From Gammaproteobacteria bacterium (lineage in GTDB: Bacteria > Pseudomonadota > Gammaproteobacteria > Pseudomonadales > Cellvibrionaceae): a stretch of 64,000 nucleotides of DNA. The notes below the pieces were generated by a model. It was given only the letters and a program-made list of their open reading frames with translations. It was not told the origin of the DNA and searched no databases. Positions 16,297 to 24,631 of the stretch are shown in pieces. Positions within the stretch are counted from its first letter, which is position 1; each line of letters starts with the position of its first letter. The stretch is from NCBI GenBank assembly GCA_021151625.1, contig JAGKWY010000005.1, forward strand, positions 22,710 to 86,709, written 5' to 3'. Position numbers and translations under genes: made by a program.

Positions 16297-16724
16297 TGTG
16301 AGTACTCCTGTTGTTTATCATTGAAAGTTAATGTGAGCAAAACTTTCGGGGTTGGACTTAGGCTGCCGATATTTCGGAGGCCGTGAAAATTGGGCGCGAT
16401 AATACGCCGATTTTTTCGTCTGTCAACGAATTTTAAAAATGTATTGGTAAAGTAGATTTGGCTATTGGAGTTGCAATTGTCTGTTGTGCCAGAGGATAGT
16501 GCGCGATACCAAACACTTCGGTAAACCCGGTTACCTTTTAGTGCATTGCTACCTTGTTATTTGTGTAAAGTTGCCCTGGTAACCGGTAAGTATCTTTGTT
16601 ATGCACAAACGCCTTTGTGATGCATAGTCACATTAGTGTCGTATTTCTGTCATAGAATCAATTGGTAACTATTCTTCATCATTATCTGTTTTTCATCACT
16701 AACTGGAACAAGCGAGGATTCACT
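16297..16724. other. Divergent regulatory region upstream of the rtcB leader and the methyltransferase
   Basis: This 428-base gap holds the leftward promoter at 16399-16426 and presumably the rightward promoter of the methyltransferase gene. Two GGTAAC-rich patches, an imperfect palindrome at 16520-16535 (GGTAAACCCGGTTACC) and a related CTGGTAACCGGTAAG near 16577-16590, look like a repeated operator-type motif. Apart from the 5' extension of the methyltransferase frame from 16662, I see no gene here. Confidence 0.45.
16399..16426 (-). promoter_or_regulatory. Sigma-70-type promoter for the rtcB leader transcript
   Basis: On the minus strand TTGACA (16426-16421) and TATTAT (16404-16399) are separated by 16 bases, a near-consensus housekeeping promoter. 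Transcription would start about 16390 and run through the nine-codon ORF into the terminator at 16180-16209, giving an RNA of roughly 210 bases. Confidence 0.75.
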
Positions 16725-17351
16725 GTGCCTGAGTTATTTATCCCTCCTGCAAAAAACACCTTTCCCGCTTATGGTATCTGGTTGTACAAGGAAAAAAGCC
16801 CGGCCATCAGACGCGTGAAAAAAGAATCAGCGCCCAGTGCCCACGGTGATCGCCACTGGGACTCCAGTTATTTGTTAATGGATTATTTCACCCATAATCC
16901 ACTCAAGAAAAAAAGCCGCGTGCTGGATGTAGGTTGCGGCTGGGGTCCGACTTCAATTTACCTGGCCAACCAGGGGCACAAGGTAACGGGTTTGGATATT
17001 GATGATCAGGTCTTTGGCTTTCTGCAGCTGCAAGCTGACCTGAACAATGTGGAAGTTAAAACCCGCCAGGGTGCGATGGATTCGTTGAAAAAAGCGGATT
17101 TAACCAAATTCGATGTCATTGTCGGCGGTGATATTTGTTTTTGGCCAGAGCTGACGGAAGAGTGGTTTTCGCTGTTAAAGCGCGCGGCTAATGCCGGGGT
17201 AAAAAAACTGGTGCTGGCCGACCCGGGACGCCAACCCTTTCTGGATTTGGTGGATAAATGCGAGCGTTGGGATAATGAACTGCTGACCTGGTATTGCCTG
17301 GAACCAAAACGTTTTACCGGCAGTTTGTTGATTGTGGATTTAAATAGTTAA
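16725..17351 (+). CDS. Class I SAM-dependent methyltransferase (protein methyltransferase-like)
   Basis: The core is a Rossmann methyltransferase: motif I is VLDVGCGWGPTSIYLA, the acidic residue after strand 2 is in GLDIDD, and a later strand-turn reads DVIVGGDICFWPELTEEWF. That last segment resembles the electron-transfer-flavoprotein or ribosomal-protein lysine methyltransferase group (METTL20/PrmA-like), so a protein substrate is possible. The start is GTG 16725 with GAGGA six bases upstream; the frame extends to 16662 but that part is AT-rich and lacks a ribosome site. The protein has 208 residues and no signal peptide. It stands alone, with a 12-bp hairpin after the stop. The substrate is not known. 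Confidence 0.8.
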   Translation: MPELFIPPAKNTFPAYGIWLYKEKSPAIRRVKKESAPSAHGDRHWDSSYLLMDYFTHNPLKKKSRVLDVGCGWGPTSIYLANQGHKVTGLDIDDQVFGFLQLQADLNNVEVKTRQGAMDSLKKADLTKFDVIVGGDICFWPELTEEWFSLLKRAANAGVKKLVLADPGRQPFLDLVDKCERWDNELLTWYCLEPKRFTGSLLIVDLNS

Positions 17352-17368
17352 TCAGTTTTTGTGGTTCG

Positions 17369-17400
17369 CATCACCCGCACTGGTTGGTGTGCGGGTGATG
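17369..17400. terminator. Strong hairpin between convergent genes
   Basis: A 12-bp perfect stem (CATCACCCGCAC with GTGCGGGTGATG) and 8-base loop lies 17 bases after the methyltransferase stop. There is no long T-tract on either side, so termination is likely but not certain. Confidence 0.6.
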
Positions 17401-17437
17401 GATAATCCTCAGGGGTTAGGGGATTAATGATTCCAGC

Positions 17438-17475
17438 TTAAGGATCCAAATTAAGGATCCAAATTAAGGATTTAA
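17438..17475. repeat. 13-bp tandem repeat across the phosphodiesterase stop codon
   Basis: TTAAGGATCCAAA occurs twice head to tail (17438-17450, 17451-17463) and a partial third copy (TTAAGGATTTAA) runs into the end of the minus-strand phosphodiesterase gene. The gene's TAA stop lies at the start of the third unit, so the duplicated units sit just past the stop. Confidence 0.85.
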
Positions 17476-19251
17476 TAGGCCCGGCCAGGTTGAATTGTTT
17501 ATGGCTGCCGGGTAGCCCGCATCAACTGAATCATTGGTGATGCTGTAGCGAATATAGCGTTGCCCGCTCAGGAAAAAATAAGCACGGCTGCTATTCCATT
17601 TAACCGCTTCGGTAATTTCTGTGGCGTAATTTCCCAATCCCGGCCAGGTGCTGTTGTTAACCGGTTTCGGGTATCCGCTATCCACACTTTTGTTGACCAG
17701 GTCGTAGCGTGAGTAAGTCCCGTTGGCGAAAAAGAAATACACCTTGTTGCCAGTCCAGCGCAAGCTCGCGCGAATATCCTGTGCGTAATTTCCCAAGCCG
17801 GGCCAGTTGGTATTGTTGGTCGGTTTAGGGTAGCCCGCGTCCGCTTTATCAGTGGCATTATCGTATTGAATGTAATTGCCATCGCTTAAAAAGAAATAAC
17901 TTTTTCCATTCTCGGCATTGAAGCTGGCGGTGATTAACTGTTTGTAATTGCCCAGGCCTGGCCAGTTGCTGTTGGTGACATCCACCGGGTAACCCGCATC
18001 ACTTTGGTCGCTGGTTTTGTTGTAGCGCACGTAGCGGTTATCGCTGCGGAAAAAATACGCGCGGCTGCTGTTCCAATCCAATACCGCAGTGATATCCACA
18101 TTGAGTAGCGCGCCGCGATAACTCACCGGCGTGTTGTTCAATGTCAGTGTGTAATCAGGTACACCTTGCACCACGGCGGGATCATTCCAACCCAAACTAC
18201 TCGCCAGCACGCTATCCACATAAGTGCCATTGCGGAAAATATCGACTGTGCCGCTGCTATCGCTGTACCAGGCCAAATCGGTATTGGTACCGGCCATAAT
18301 TTTGCGCACGCCGACATTGCCAATTAATGGCAAACCATCCAACAGCCAACTGGCCTGGGGTTCTATTCCCATATGACGCAACAGGGTAGGGGTAATGGAA
18401 GTTTGTGCGGCATAACCGTAAATATTATTGAACGAAGTATTGGCAAGATTGGTAACTTGCTGACTGAACTCCTGGTTGAGCGTTTTATTGCTCGCAATAA
18501 AAATACTTTTCTCGCCAAAGGTTTGGCTGCCATGATTAAAGCCGCTGCTCTCGCGGCCATGATCGGTAGTTACCAGCACCAGCCAATCATCGCCAGTGGT
18601 TTGTTTTAATTGGTCAACAGTATTGAGTAATTGCCCCAATTGTTGATCGGCAGTGAGGATACTCGCATCGTAGTTACTGCCAAAGCCATAACTGTGACCG
18701 GCGTGATCTGGGCCATCCAGATGCACGAAGGTGAAATCACCACCAGCATTCATAAATGCGATTGCTTCGGTTACGACGTTCGCATCGCTCAATCCACTTT
18801 TAACGGTATTAATCAGCGCAACATCGTTGGTAAAAAACTGGGTGTTGATGGGCGACCAATTCACAATACTGGCCACTTTCAAATTGCTGTTGGCCTGTTT
18901 GAGGCGTTTAAAAATACTGGGATAAGCCGGGTTGGCCAAACCGGAACTGTTAGATGTGACTTGATGTTTGTGAACCCAGTTCCCTGTGAGGATCGTAGAC
19001 CAACCCGGGCCGCTGTAAGTGGATTGCTGGCTGGACTCGCCGGCAATACCACCGGTATAGGCGCGGTTGATAATGAGGCGATCAAAGTTAGGGGTATTGA
19101 GGGCCTGGATTCGTTCGTACTGCGCGCCATCGATACCTACCAATAGGGCTTTTTGGGCAGCGGTACTCCAGCTGGCGCAAACCATCAGCGCGCAGGCGGA
19201 TACGAGTTTCAGGGCAAGTTGCCCTGTGTGTGACAAGCGAAAATTCAACAT
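17464..19251 (-). CDS. Secreted alkaline-phosphatase-superfamily phosphodiesterase with four hemopexin repeats
   Basis: This 595-residue exported enzyme has a signal peptide (residues 1-32, ending AAQ) and a type I phosphodiesterase/nucleotide pyrophosphatase domain. Metal ligands visible are Asp41 (VGIDG), the DGPDHAGHSYG motif and TTDHGRESSG. The probable nucleophile is Thr78 (QSTYSGPGW), by alignment with the NPP P-T-x-T-F-P pattern. From about residue 396 come four hemopexin-like repeats of about 50 residues, each with an aromatic strand (RAYFF or KVYFF), a D-A-G-Y-P turn and WPGLGNY. Start ATG 19251 has GGAGG six bases upstream. It is divergent from the TonB receptor, and a GntR-type operator lies 44 bases upstream. 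It may release phosphonate or phosphate head groups outside the cell. Confidence 0.85.
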   Translation of the reverse strand: MLNFRLSHTGQLALKLVSACALMVCASWSTAAQKALLVGIDGAQYERIQALNTPNFDRLIINRAYTGGIAGESSQQSTYSGPGWSTILTGNWVHKHQVTSNSSGLANPAYPSIFKRLKQANSNLKVASIVNWSPINTQFFTNDVALINTVKSGLSDANVVTEAIAFMNAGGDFTFVHLDGPDHAGHSYGFGSNYDASILTADQQLGQLLNTVDQLKQTTGDDWLVLVTTDHGRESSGFNHGSQTFGEKSIFIASNKTLNQEFSQQVTNLANTSFNNIYGYAAQTSITPTLLRHMGIEPQASWLLDGLPLIGNVGVRKIMAGTNTDLAWYSDSSGTVDIFRNGTYVDSVLASSLGWNDPAVVQGVPDYTLTLNNTPVSYRGALLNVDITAVLDWNSSRAYFFRSDNRYVRYNKTSDQSDAGYPVDVTNSNWPGLGNYKQLITASFNAENGKSYFFLSDGNYIQYDNATDKADAGYPKPTNNTNWPGLGNYAQDIRASLRWTGNKVYFFFANGTYSRYDLVNKSVDSGYPKPVNNSTWPGLGNYATEITEAVKWNSSRAYFFLSGQRYIRYSITNDSVDAGYPAAINNSTWPGLLNP

Positions 19252-19294
19252 AAAAATCCTCCGTAAAAAAGTTGATAAGTTTGGCGACCGTTTC

Positions 19295-19306
19295 TGGTCT
19301 AGTCCA
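19295..19306. promoter_or_regulatory. GntR/HutC-type operator near the phosphodiesterase gene
   Basis: TGGTCTAGTCCA is one base away from the perfect palindrome TGGTCTAGACCA, the type of site bound by HutC-subfamily GntR regulators such as NagR/DasR. It lies 44 bases before the phosphodiesterase start, where it could repress transcription. The GntR gene at 25518 is the obvious candidate to bind it. Confidence 0.65.
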
Positions 19307-19491
19307 ATATTGCGAAAAGATGTGACCAACCAATGACGCTTTGGTTACAGCGGCCGCTCTATTTTTCCAGCGTGATCAATATCGCTATTTTTAAGTTTAT
19401 TTATCCAATAAAACGGTTTTATACAAAAGTAAGCTGTCTTCAAATTCGTCATTTGATTGACATATTGTTGGGCTATGGTGAGTGCATTATT

Positions 19492-19503
19492 TGGTATAGA
19501 CCA
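19492..19503. promoter_or_regulatory. GntR/HutC-type operator near the TonB receptor gene
   Basis: TGGTATAGACCA lies 48 bases before the TonB receptor start. From memory it is the same 12-mer reported as the binding site of mycobacterial PhnF, a phosphonate-linked GntR regulator; this should be checked. With the site at 19295 it suggests one regulator controls both divergent units. Confidence 0.7.
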
Positions 19504-19550
19504 GATTAATTAGGCGCTAACCCATACTCAGATGCAATTGGATACTGATC

Positions 19551-22139
19551 ATGAATTCCTTACTTGTACGTAACCCCCTGGCATTAGCCATAGCCCTGGC
19601 GAGTGCGCCACTAATGGCAAATGGTGATGCCTCCACTATTGAAGAAGTCCAGGTGATTGGCCATTTGGTGCGCGGCGAGCAGCGTGCGCTGGAAATCCAG
19701 CAGCAGGCTAACCGTGTGATGAGCGTGGTAAGTGCGACCGATATGGCTACATTGCCGGATCGCAACGCGGCCGAAGCTTTGCAGCGGGTGCCGGGTGTAT
19801 CCATTGAACGCGATCAGGGTGAGGGGCGCTTTGTGGCGGTGCGCGGCCTGCCTTCGCAATGGAATTCAACCAGTCTCAACGGCGACCGCATTCCAACGGC
19901 GGAAGAGGAAACCACCAGCCGCGCAACGGCGTTTGATTTTTTCCCAACGGAAATGATTCAACGCATCGAAGTTTCCAAAACCCTGACTGCGGATCTGGAA
20001 GGCGATGCGATTGGTGGCAGCGTAAATTTTGTAACCCGCGCTGCACCGGACAAAGAAACTTTCCATATTTCCCTCGCCGATTCATTTAATGAAAAAGCCG
20101 ATGATCGCAGCGGCTATAACGCGAGTGTGCTCTACGGCAATCGCAGTGAAGACGGCCAATTTGGTTTTTTAGTCAATGGCACTGCCTGGAAGCGCGATTG
20201 GGCAACTGATAATTACGAACCGCGGCGCGGCGACGATGGCCTGGGTATTTATCGTTTGGAACTGCGCGACTACACCGGCGTGCGCGAAACCTACGGGCTA
20301 AATGCGGCGATGGAATTTGCCCCCAGTGACGAGCATAAATTTACTGCACGCGCGCTCTACGGCACTTTGATTGACGACGAAACCCATTACAAGCATCGCT
20401 ATCGTTTTGATAAGGATCGTGTGGAAGTGCAAAACATCCACAACGAATTAATTACCGAAATGACCGGTTATCAATTCGGCGGCGAGCACCTGCTCAATGA
20501 CAGCAATCGCTGGGATTGGACACTCGCCAGCTACACCAATGAATTCAAATACGGTTGCATTCCCAATTGCGATGATAATTCGTATTTTGTAGTTCGCTTC
20601 GATCAAAAAAATGTGGGTTACACCGGATTGGAAAATCGCGGCACCGGTAAAAAATACGCCTACAACAGTATTGATGGCGGCACCGATGCTGCTGATGCCA
20701 TCAGCAACCATTTGCCTGATGGTTTTGCGATGGACCCGAGCAAGCAAGTATTGTCCTGGGTTGAACTCTATAAAGTTTATGTAGAAGAAAAAGACAAAAT
20801 TGTTGCCGGATTTAATTTCAATAGCGACTTCAGCGATTCTCTGGCATTGAAATTCGGTGCGAAATTCCGCGAGAAGGAACGCATTGCAACCTATGCGGAT
20901 GAATTCTACGAATGGAATAAAGCCGCCGGGCCTGCACCAACTCTGGCCGATTTCCAACTCATCGATCAACCGGGGCGCAATGATTATCTGGATGATTTAG
21001 CGATTGGCAAAGAATACCAGCAGGATTTTTCCAAAGTGGTTGCCAACAAAGACCTGAGTGCCTGGTATAACGCCAATCGCCAGAATTTAGTATTGGTAGA
21101 AAGTGAATCGGCGCTTATTTCCAACGGCGCTGCATTGGGGCGCAACTTTACTGTGGAAGAGCAACACGCTGCAGCCTATGGCATGGCGACCTGGCAGGCT
21201 AGTGACCAATGGAATCTAATTACTGGTATTCGCCTGGAGCAAACCACCACTGATGTATCCGGCCAGGTGTTGGTAACCGATGCCGCTACGGGAAAATCCC
21301 ATTTGCAGGCAAACAATGGCAAAAAAGATTACTTGTCTGTATTGCCGTCTGCCCATGTGAAATACAGTGTTGATGATAATACCAACCTGCGTTTCTCCAT
21401 CACACGCAGTTTTACTCGCCCGGATTTTGGCTCGTTAAATCCTGGTGGTACTTATTCCGAAGCCGATAACGAATTTTTTAGTGGCAATTCCCAGTTGGAT
21501 CCAACCTACAGCTGGAACTACGACCTGATGGCGGAGCATTATTTTGGCGATATAGGTTTGTTGTCAGGCGGAATTTTTTATAAAGATATTACCGATCCCA
21601 TTTTTCAAAGCAGCAGCATTGGTGAATTTAATGGAACCTCCGGAGTGAATTTTTTCCGCCCGGAAAATGGTGCCGATGCAAAACTCTACGGTGCTGAAAT
21701 CGCATTGAATAAACGATTTACTTTTCTGTCGGGCTTGTTACAGCACACGGGTATTCAAACCAATGTCACGGTAATGGATTCGTCCATGACCATTGCTGGT
21801 CGCAGCGACACTGTGCCTGTTCCGCGTCAGGCGGATGAATTATACAACGTGACTTTTTATTACGATGACGGACGCTTCTCGGCGCGTATTGCAGTTAACC
21901 AAAAAGGTGAGTACATCGAAGAGCACGGTGAATCGGCCACCTTTGATAATTATTACGGTGACTACACCAGTGTGGATTTCAGTACCTCATTGCAGATTAC
22001 CGATCAGCTGATGGTATTCGCTGAATTGAATAACCTCACTGATGAACCATTGAGCTATTACATCGGCAGCAGTGATCGCCCCAAGCAAATTGAATACTAC
22101 GGCCTGCGCGGACAAGCCGGTATCAAGTTCGGTTTTTAA
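19551..22139 (+). CDS. TonB-dependent outer-membrane receptor (Xanthomonas/Caulobacter type)
   Basis: This 862-residue outer-membrane receptor imports a ligand using TonB energy. Residues 1-25 are a signal peptide, and a TonB-box-like STIEEVQVIG follows. The plug has the signature of the TIGR01782 group: LPDRNAAEALQRVPGVSIER, GEGRFVAVRGL, a conserved LNGDRIPT, and a GDAIGGSVNFVTR strand. A long barrel follows, ending in KFGF with the usual C-terminal Phe. The gene ends three bases before the DUF5690 carrier gene, so it is the first gene of the phosphonate operon. That linkage suggests the ligand is a phosphonate compound, perhaps a larger aminophosphonate conjugate. Receptors in this group are more often tied to carbohydrates. 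Confidence 0.93.
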   Translation: MNSLLVRNPLALAIALASAPLMANGDASTIEEVQVIGHLVRGEQRALEIQQQANRVMSVVSATDMATLPDRNAAEALQRVPGVSIERDQGEGRFVAVRGLPSQWNSTSLNGDRIPTAEEETTSRATAFDFFPTEMIQRIEVSKTLTADLEGDAIGGSVNFVTRAAPDKETFHISLADSFNEKADDRSGYNASVLYGNRSEDGQFGFLVNGTAWKRDWATDNYEPRRGDDGLGIYRLELRDYTGVRETYGLNAAMEFAPSDEHKFTARALYGTLIDDETHYKHRYRFDKDRVEVQNIHNELITEMTGYQFGGEHLLNDSNRWDWTLASYTNEFKYGCIPNCDDNSYFVVRFDQKNVGYTGLENRGTGKKYAYNSIDGGTDAADAISNHLPDGFAMDPSKQVLSWVELYKVYVEEKDKIVAGFNFNSDFSDSLALKFGAKFREKERIATYADEFYEWNKAAGPAPTLADFQLIDQPGRNDYLDDLAIGKEYQQDFSKVVANKDLSAWYNANRQNLVLVESESALISNGAALGRNFTVEEQHAAAYGMATWQASDQWNLITGIRLEQTTTDVSGQVLVTDAATGKSHLQANNGKKDYLSVLPSAHVKYSVDDNTNLRFSITRSFTRPDFGSLNPGGTYSEADNEFFSGNSQLDPTYSWNYDLMAEHYFGDIGLLSGGIFYKDITDPIFQSSSIGEFNGTSGVNFFRPENGADAKLYGAEIALNKRFTFLSGLLQHTGIQTNVTVMDSSMTIAGRSDTVPVPRQADELYNVTFYYDDGRFSARIAVNQKGEYIEEHGESATFDNYYGDYTSVDFSTSLQITDQLMVFAELNNLTDEPLSYYIGSSDRPKQIEYYGLRGQAGIKFGF

Positions 22140-22142
22140 GTC

Positions 22143-23453
22143 ATGAGTGCCATTCACCGCTATTTGCAGCGCTGTACAACGCCGGTATTTATTTTATTTA
22201 CCGGCAGCGTAGCCATGATGACTTACATCAGTATGTATGCGTTTCGCAAACCGTTTACCGCAGCGACCTTTGATAAGGTCGATGGTTGGGATTGGTCACT
22301 GGATTTCAAAACAGCAATACTTATCGCGCAGGTGTTGGGTTATGCAGTGTCGAAATTCATCGGCATAAAAGTAATCTCGGAAATCACTGCGCAAAAACGG
22401 GTTGCCTGTTTTATTGGTCTGGTGATCTGGGCGCAAATTATGCTGGTGCTATTTGCTGTCTTGCCGCCGAATTTAAAAATTATCGCGCTCTTCGCCAATG
22501 GTTTACCCCTGGGTCTGGTATGGGGGCTGGTATTCAGTTACCTCGAAGGTCGCCGCGTGACTGAAGCACTCGGCGCGATTCTATGTACCAGCCTGATTTT
22601 TGGTTCAGGCATTGTGCAAACCATTGGTCGCTGGTTATTGGTGGATGTGGGCGTTACGGAGTTGTGGATGCCTGCAGTGTGCGGCGCATTATTTTTGCCT
22701 TTAGCGATTATTTGCATAGTGCTGCTTGCACAAACACCGCCACCTACCGCCGAGGATATTGCCCAGCGACAGGAGCGGCGCCCCATGGATCGCACGCAGC
22801 GCCACGCGTTTTACCAGGCATTTGGTTGGGGGCTGACCGCGCTTATCTTCACCTACATGTTGCTCACCGCGTTTCGCGTTTTCACGGACAATTTTGCCGC
22901 AGAGTTGTGGATTGAATTGGGCTACGGCGATGCGCCGGAAATTTTTATCACTACCAGTATTCCGATCGCGTTATTCGTGCTGGCGATTATGTGGATGAGC
23001 ATGTGGGTTACCCATAATTTGCGCGCATTGTGTTTGTTGCATTGGGTCGTTTTTACCGGTTTTGCATTATCCGTCATTGCAACTGTGTTATTTCATTTTG
23101 AAATCATTAACGGACTATGGTGGATGTTGTTGCTCAATGCGGGTTTGTATATGAGTTATATCCCGTTCAATTGCATTTTGTTTGATCGCCTGGTGGCCGC
23201 CAGTGGCAGTATCGCCAATGCCGGCTTTTTAATTTATGTCGCTGATGCTTTTGGCTACATAGGCACCATTGTGATTTTGTTATTTAAAAATTTTGTCCAG
23301 CCGCAATTGCAGTGGGTTGATTTTGTCATTGCGGGTAGTTACAGCTTTGGCGTGCTGGGTATGTTCCTGATGGCGTTATCGCTGGTGTATTTCAATCGGC
23401 GTTTGCGTGCGCGTTCTTCTTCCTCCATGAAGGTTTGTTATGAAGCAGTATGA
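22143..23453 (+). CDS. DUF5690-family inner-membrane transporter (MFS-like)
   Basis: This is an integral membrane protein of 436 residues with about 12 hydrophobic segments in two halves, as in the major facilitator superfamily. The opening (TYISMYAFRKPFTAATF) and the segment SYLEGRRVTEALGAIL resemble MFS phosphate-ester carriers and the DUF5690 family; the latter is found near phosphonate genes in other bacteria, from memory. It would move the phosphonate taken up by the TonB receptor across the inner membrane. The gene starts three bases after the receptor stop and overlaps the next gene by 14 bases, so translation is probably coupled. Confidence 0.85.
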   Translation: MSAIHRYLQRCTTPVFILFTGSVAMMTYISMYAFRKPFTAATFDKVDGWDWSLDFKTAILIAQVLGYAVSKFIGIKVISEITAQKRVACFIGLVIWAQIMLVLFAVLPPNLKIIALFANGLPLGLVWGLVFSYLEGRRVTEALGAILCTSLIFGSGIVQTIGRWLLVDVGVTELWMPAVCGALFLPLAIICIVLLAQTPPPTAEDIAQRQERRPMDRTQRHAFYQAFGWGLTALIFTYMLLTAFRVFTDNFAAELWIELGYGDAPEIFITTSIPIALFVLAIMWMSMWVTHNLRALCLLHWVVFTGFALSVIATVLFHFEIINGLWWMLLLNAGLYMSYIPFNCILFDRLVAASGSIANAGFLIYVADAFGYIGTIVILLFKNFVQPQLQWVDFVIAGSYSFGVLGMFLMALSLVYFNRRLRARSSSSMKVCYEAV

Positions 23454-24618
23454 TCTTGCTATTGTTGGTGCCGGTATTCTTGGCACTTTTGCGGCTTATC
23501 ACGCAGTGCAGCGCGGTTGGTCGGTATTGTTGTTGGAATCGGGTGCGGAGGCCAAAGGCGCCAGCGTACGCAATTTCGGGCAATTGGTCGCTTCGGGTAT
23601 GACGCTTAACGGGTGGCGCACTATTGGTGAGCGAACCCTGCATCATTTAACCGAAATCAATAAAACGGTAGCGCTGCCCTGGAAAAAAAATGGCTCCCTG
23701 TATGTTGCATCGGATGAACAGGAATTGCAGTTGTTAGCGGAAATGCAGCAACTCAATGATGCAACAGGTTACCAGAGCCGCCTGCTCAGCATTCACGAAT
23801 GCAGTGAGCTGGTGCAGCCGCTCAGTCAGGATTACGCCAAAGGCGGATTATATTTTCCTAATGATGCAACGACAGAAAGCCCGAAACTATTAGTTGCGCT
23901 GCGCAACTTTCTTATTCAATCCGGCCGCTGTGATTATCGCCCTGTGCAGTTAGTGCAAGCAGTGGAAGAGGGGGATGCCGGATGCAATTTGCGCATCACC
24001 GATAACACTGTCTATCGCGCAACAGATGTGCTGATTTGTTGCGGGCATCAACTCAATCGTTTATTTCCCTCGCTGTTGCAAACCCCGGCAATGCGTATTT
24101 GTAAATTGCAAATGATGGATACTCAGGCTGCCACATCTGTGCAATTGCATTGTAATTTGCTAACGGGTTTGTCCATTCGCCGTTACGATGCATTTCACAG
24201 TTGCCCATCGCATTCTTCCTTGATAGCAACAGAGTATCAACAGCAACTGCAAGCTGAAGGAATTCATTTGCTCTTTACCCAACGCGCCGATGGTTCGTTA
24301 ATTATTGGCGATTCGCATCACTACACCAACGCGCAGGATGTAGATTCACTGGACTATCACAGTGACCAGCGCGTCAACCAGCTTATCCTCACTGAGGCTC
24401 AACGAATTCTCGGCGTAAAAGAATTGCCTATCCATCGCTTCTGGAATGGTTATTACAGCCAGCACGAAAATTCGGTATTAGCAACACGCGTACACAATCG
24501 CATTCATGCAGTAACTGGTATTGGTGGAAAAGGCATGACCTGCAGCGGTGGCTTTACCGAATTGGTCATCCAGCAATTGGCGGAACAACAACCGCTCGAT
24601 CTCATTAAAATTCAGTAA
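23440..24618 (+). CDS. FAD-dependent oxidoreductase, TIGR03364-type (phosphonate-associated)
   Basis: This is a DAO-type flavoenzyme of 392 residues. FAD binding is shown by LAIVGAGILGTFAAYHAVQRG at the N-terminus with a following acidic strand end (LLLES). ASVRNFGQL is characteristic of the TIGR03364 group found beside phosphonatase genes, and a C-terminal GIGGKGMTCSGGF fits the flavin-binding end. Members have been linked to oxidative removal of the amine from 2-aminoethylphosphonate or its N-methyl form to give phosphonoacetaldehyde. That fits here: the next gene is phnX, and no PhnW transaminase is present. The gene overlaps the carrier gene by 14 bases and ends 13 bases before phnX. Confidence 0.88.
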   Translation: MKQYDLAIVGAGILGTFAAYHAVQRGWSVLLLESGAEAKGASVRNFGQLVASGMTLNGWRTIGERTLHHLTEINKTVALPWKKNGSLYVASDEQELQLLAEMQQLNDATGYQSRLLSIHECSELVQPLSQDYAKGGLYFPNDATTESPKLLVALRNFLIQSGRCDYRPVQLVQAVEEGDAGCNLRITDNTVYRATDVLICCGHQLNRLFPSLLQTPAMRICKLQMMDTQAATSVQLHCNLLTGLSIRRYDAFHSCPSHSSLIATEYQQQLQAEGIHLLFTQRADGSLIIGDSHHYTNAQDVDSLDYHSDQRVNQLILTEAQRILGVKELPIHRFWNGYYSQHENSVLATRVHNRIHAVTGIGGKGMTCSGGFTELVIQQLAEQQPLDLIKIQ

Positions 24619-24631
24619 CAGGATTATCGTT

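Larger units (their letters stand above)
19252..19550. other. Divergent promoter region of the phosphonate locus
   Basis: This 299-base gap lies between the phosphodiesterase (left) and the TonB receptor (right). It is AT-rich in the middle and has one GntR/HutC-type operator near each end, about 186 bases apart. A TTGACA at 19457-19462 is a possible -35 for the rightward operon, but no -10 at normal spacing is convincing. Confidence 0.6.

Noticed and set aside
20448..20969. Minus-strand frame of 173 codons antisense to the TonB receptor
   Set aside because: The receptor frame is strongly supported; the opposite frame has no ribosome site or known domain.
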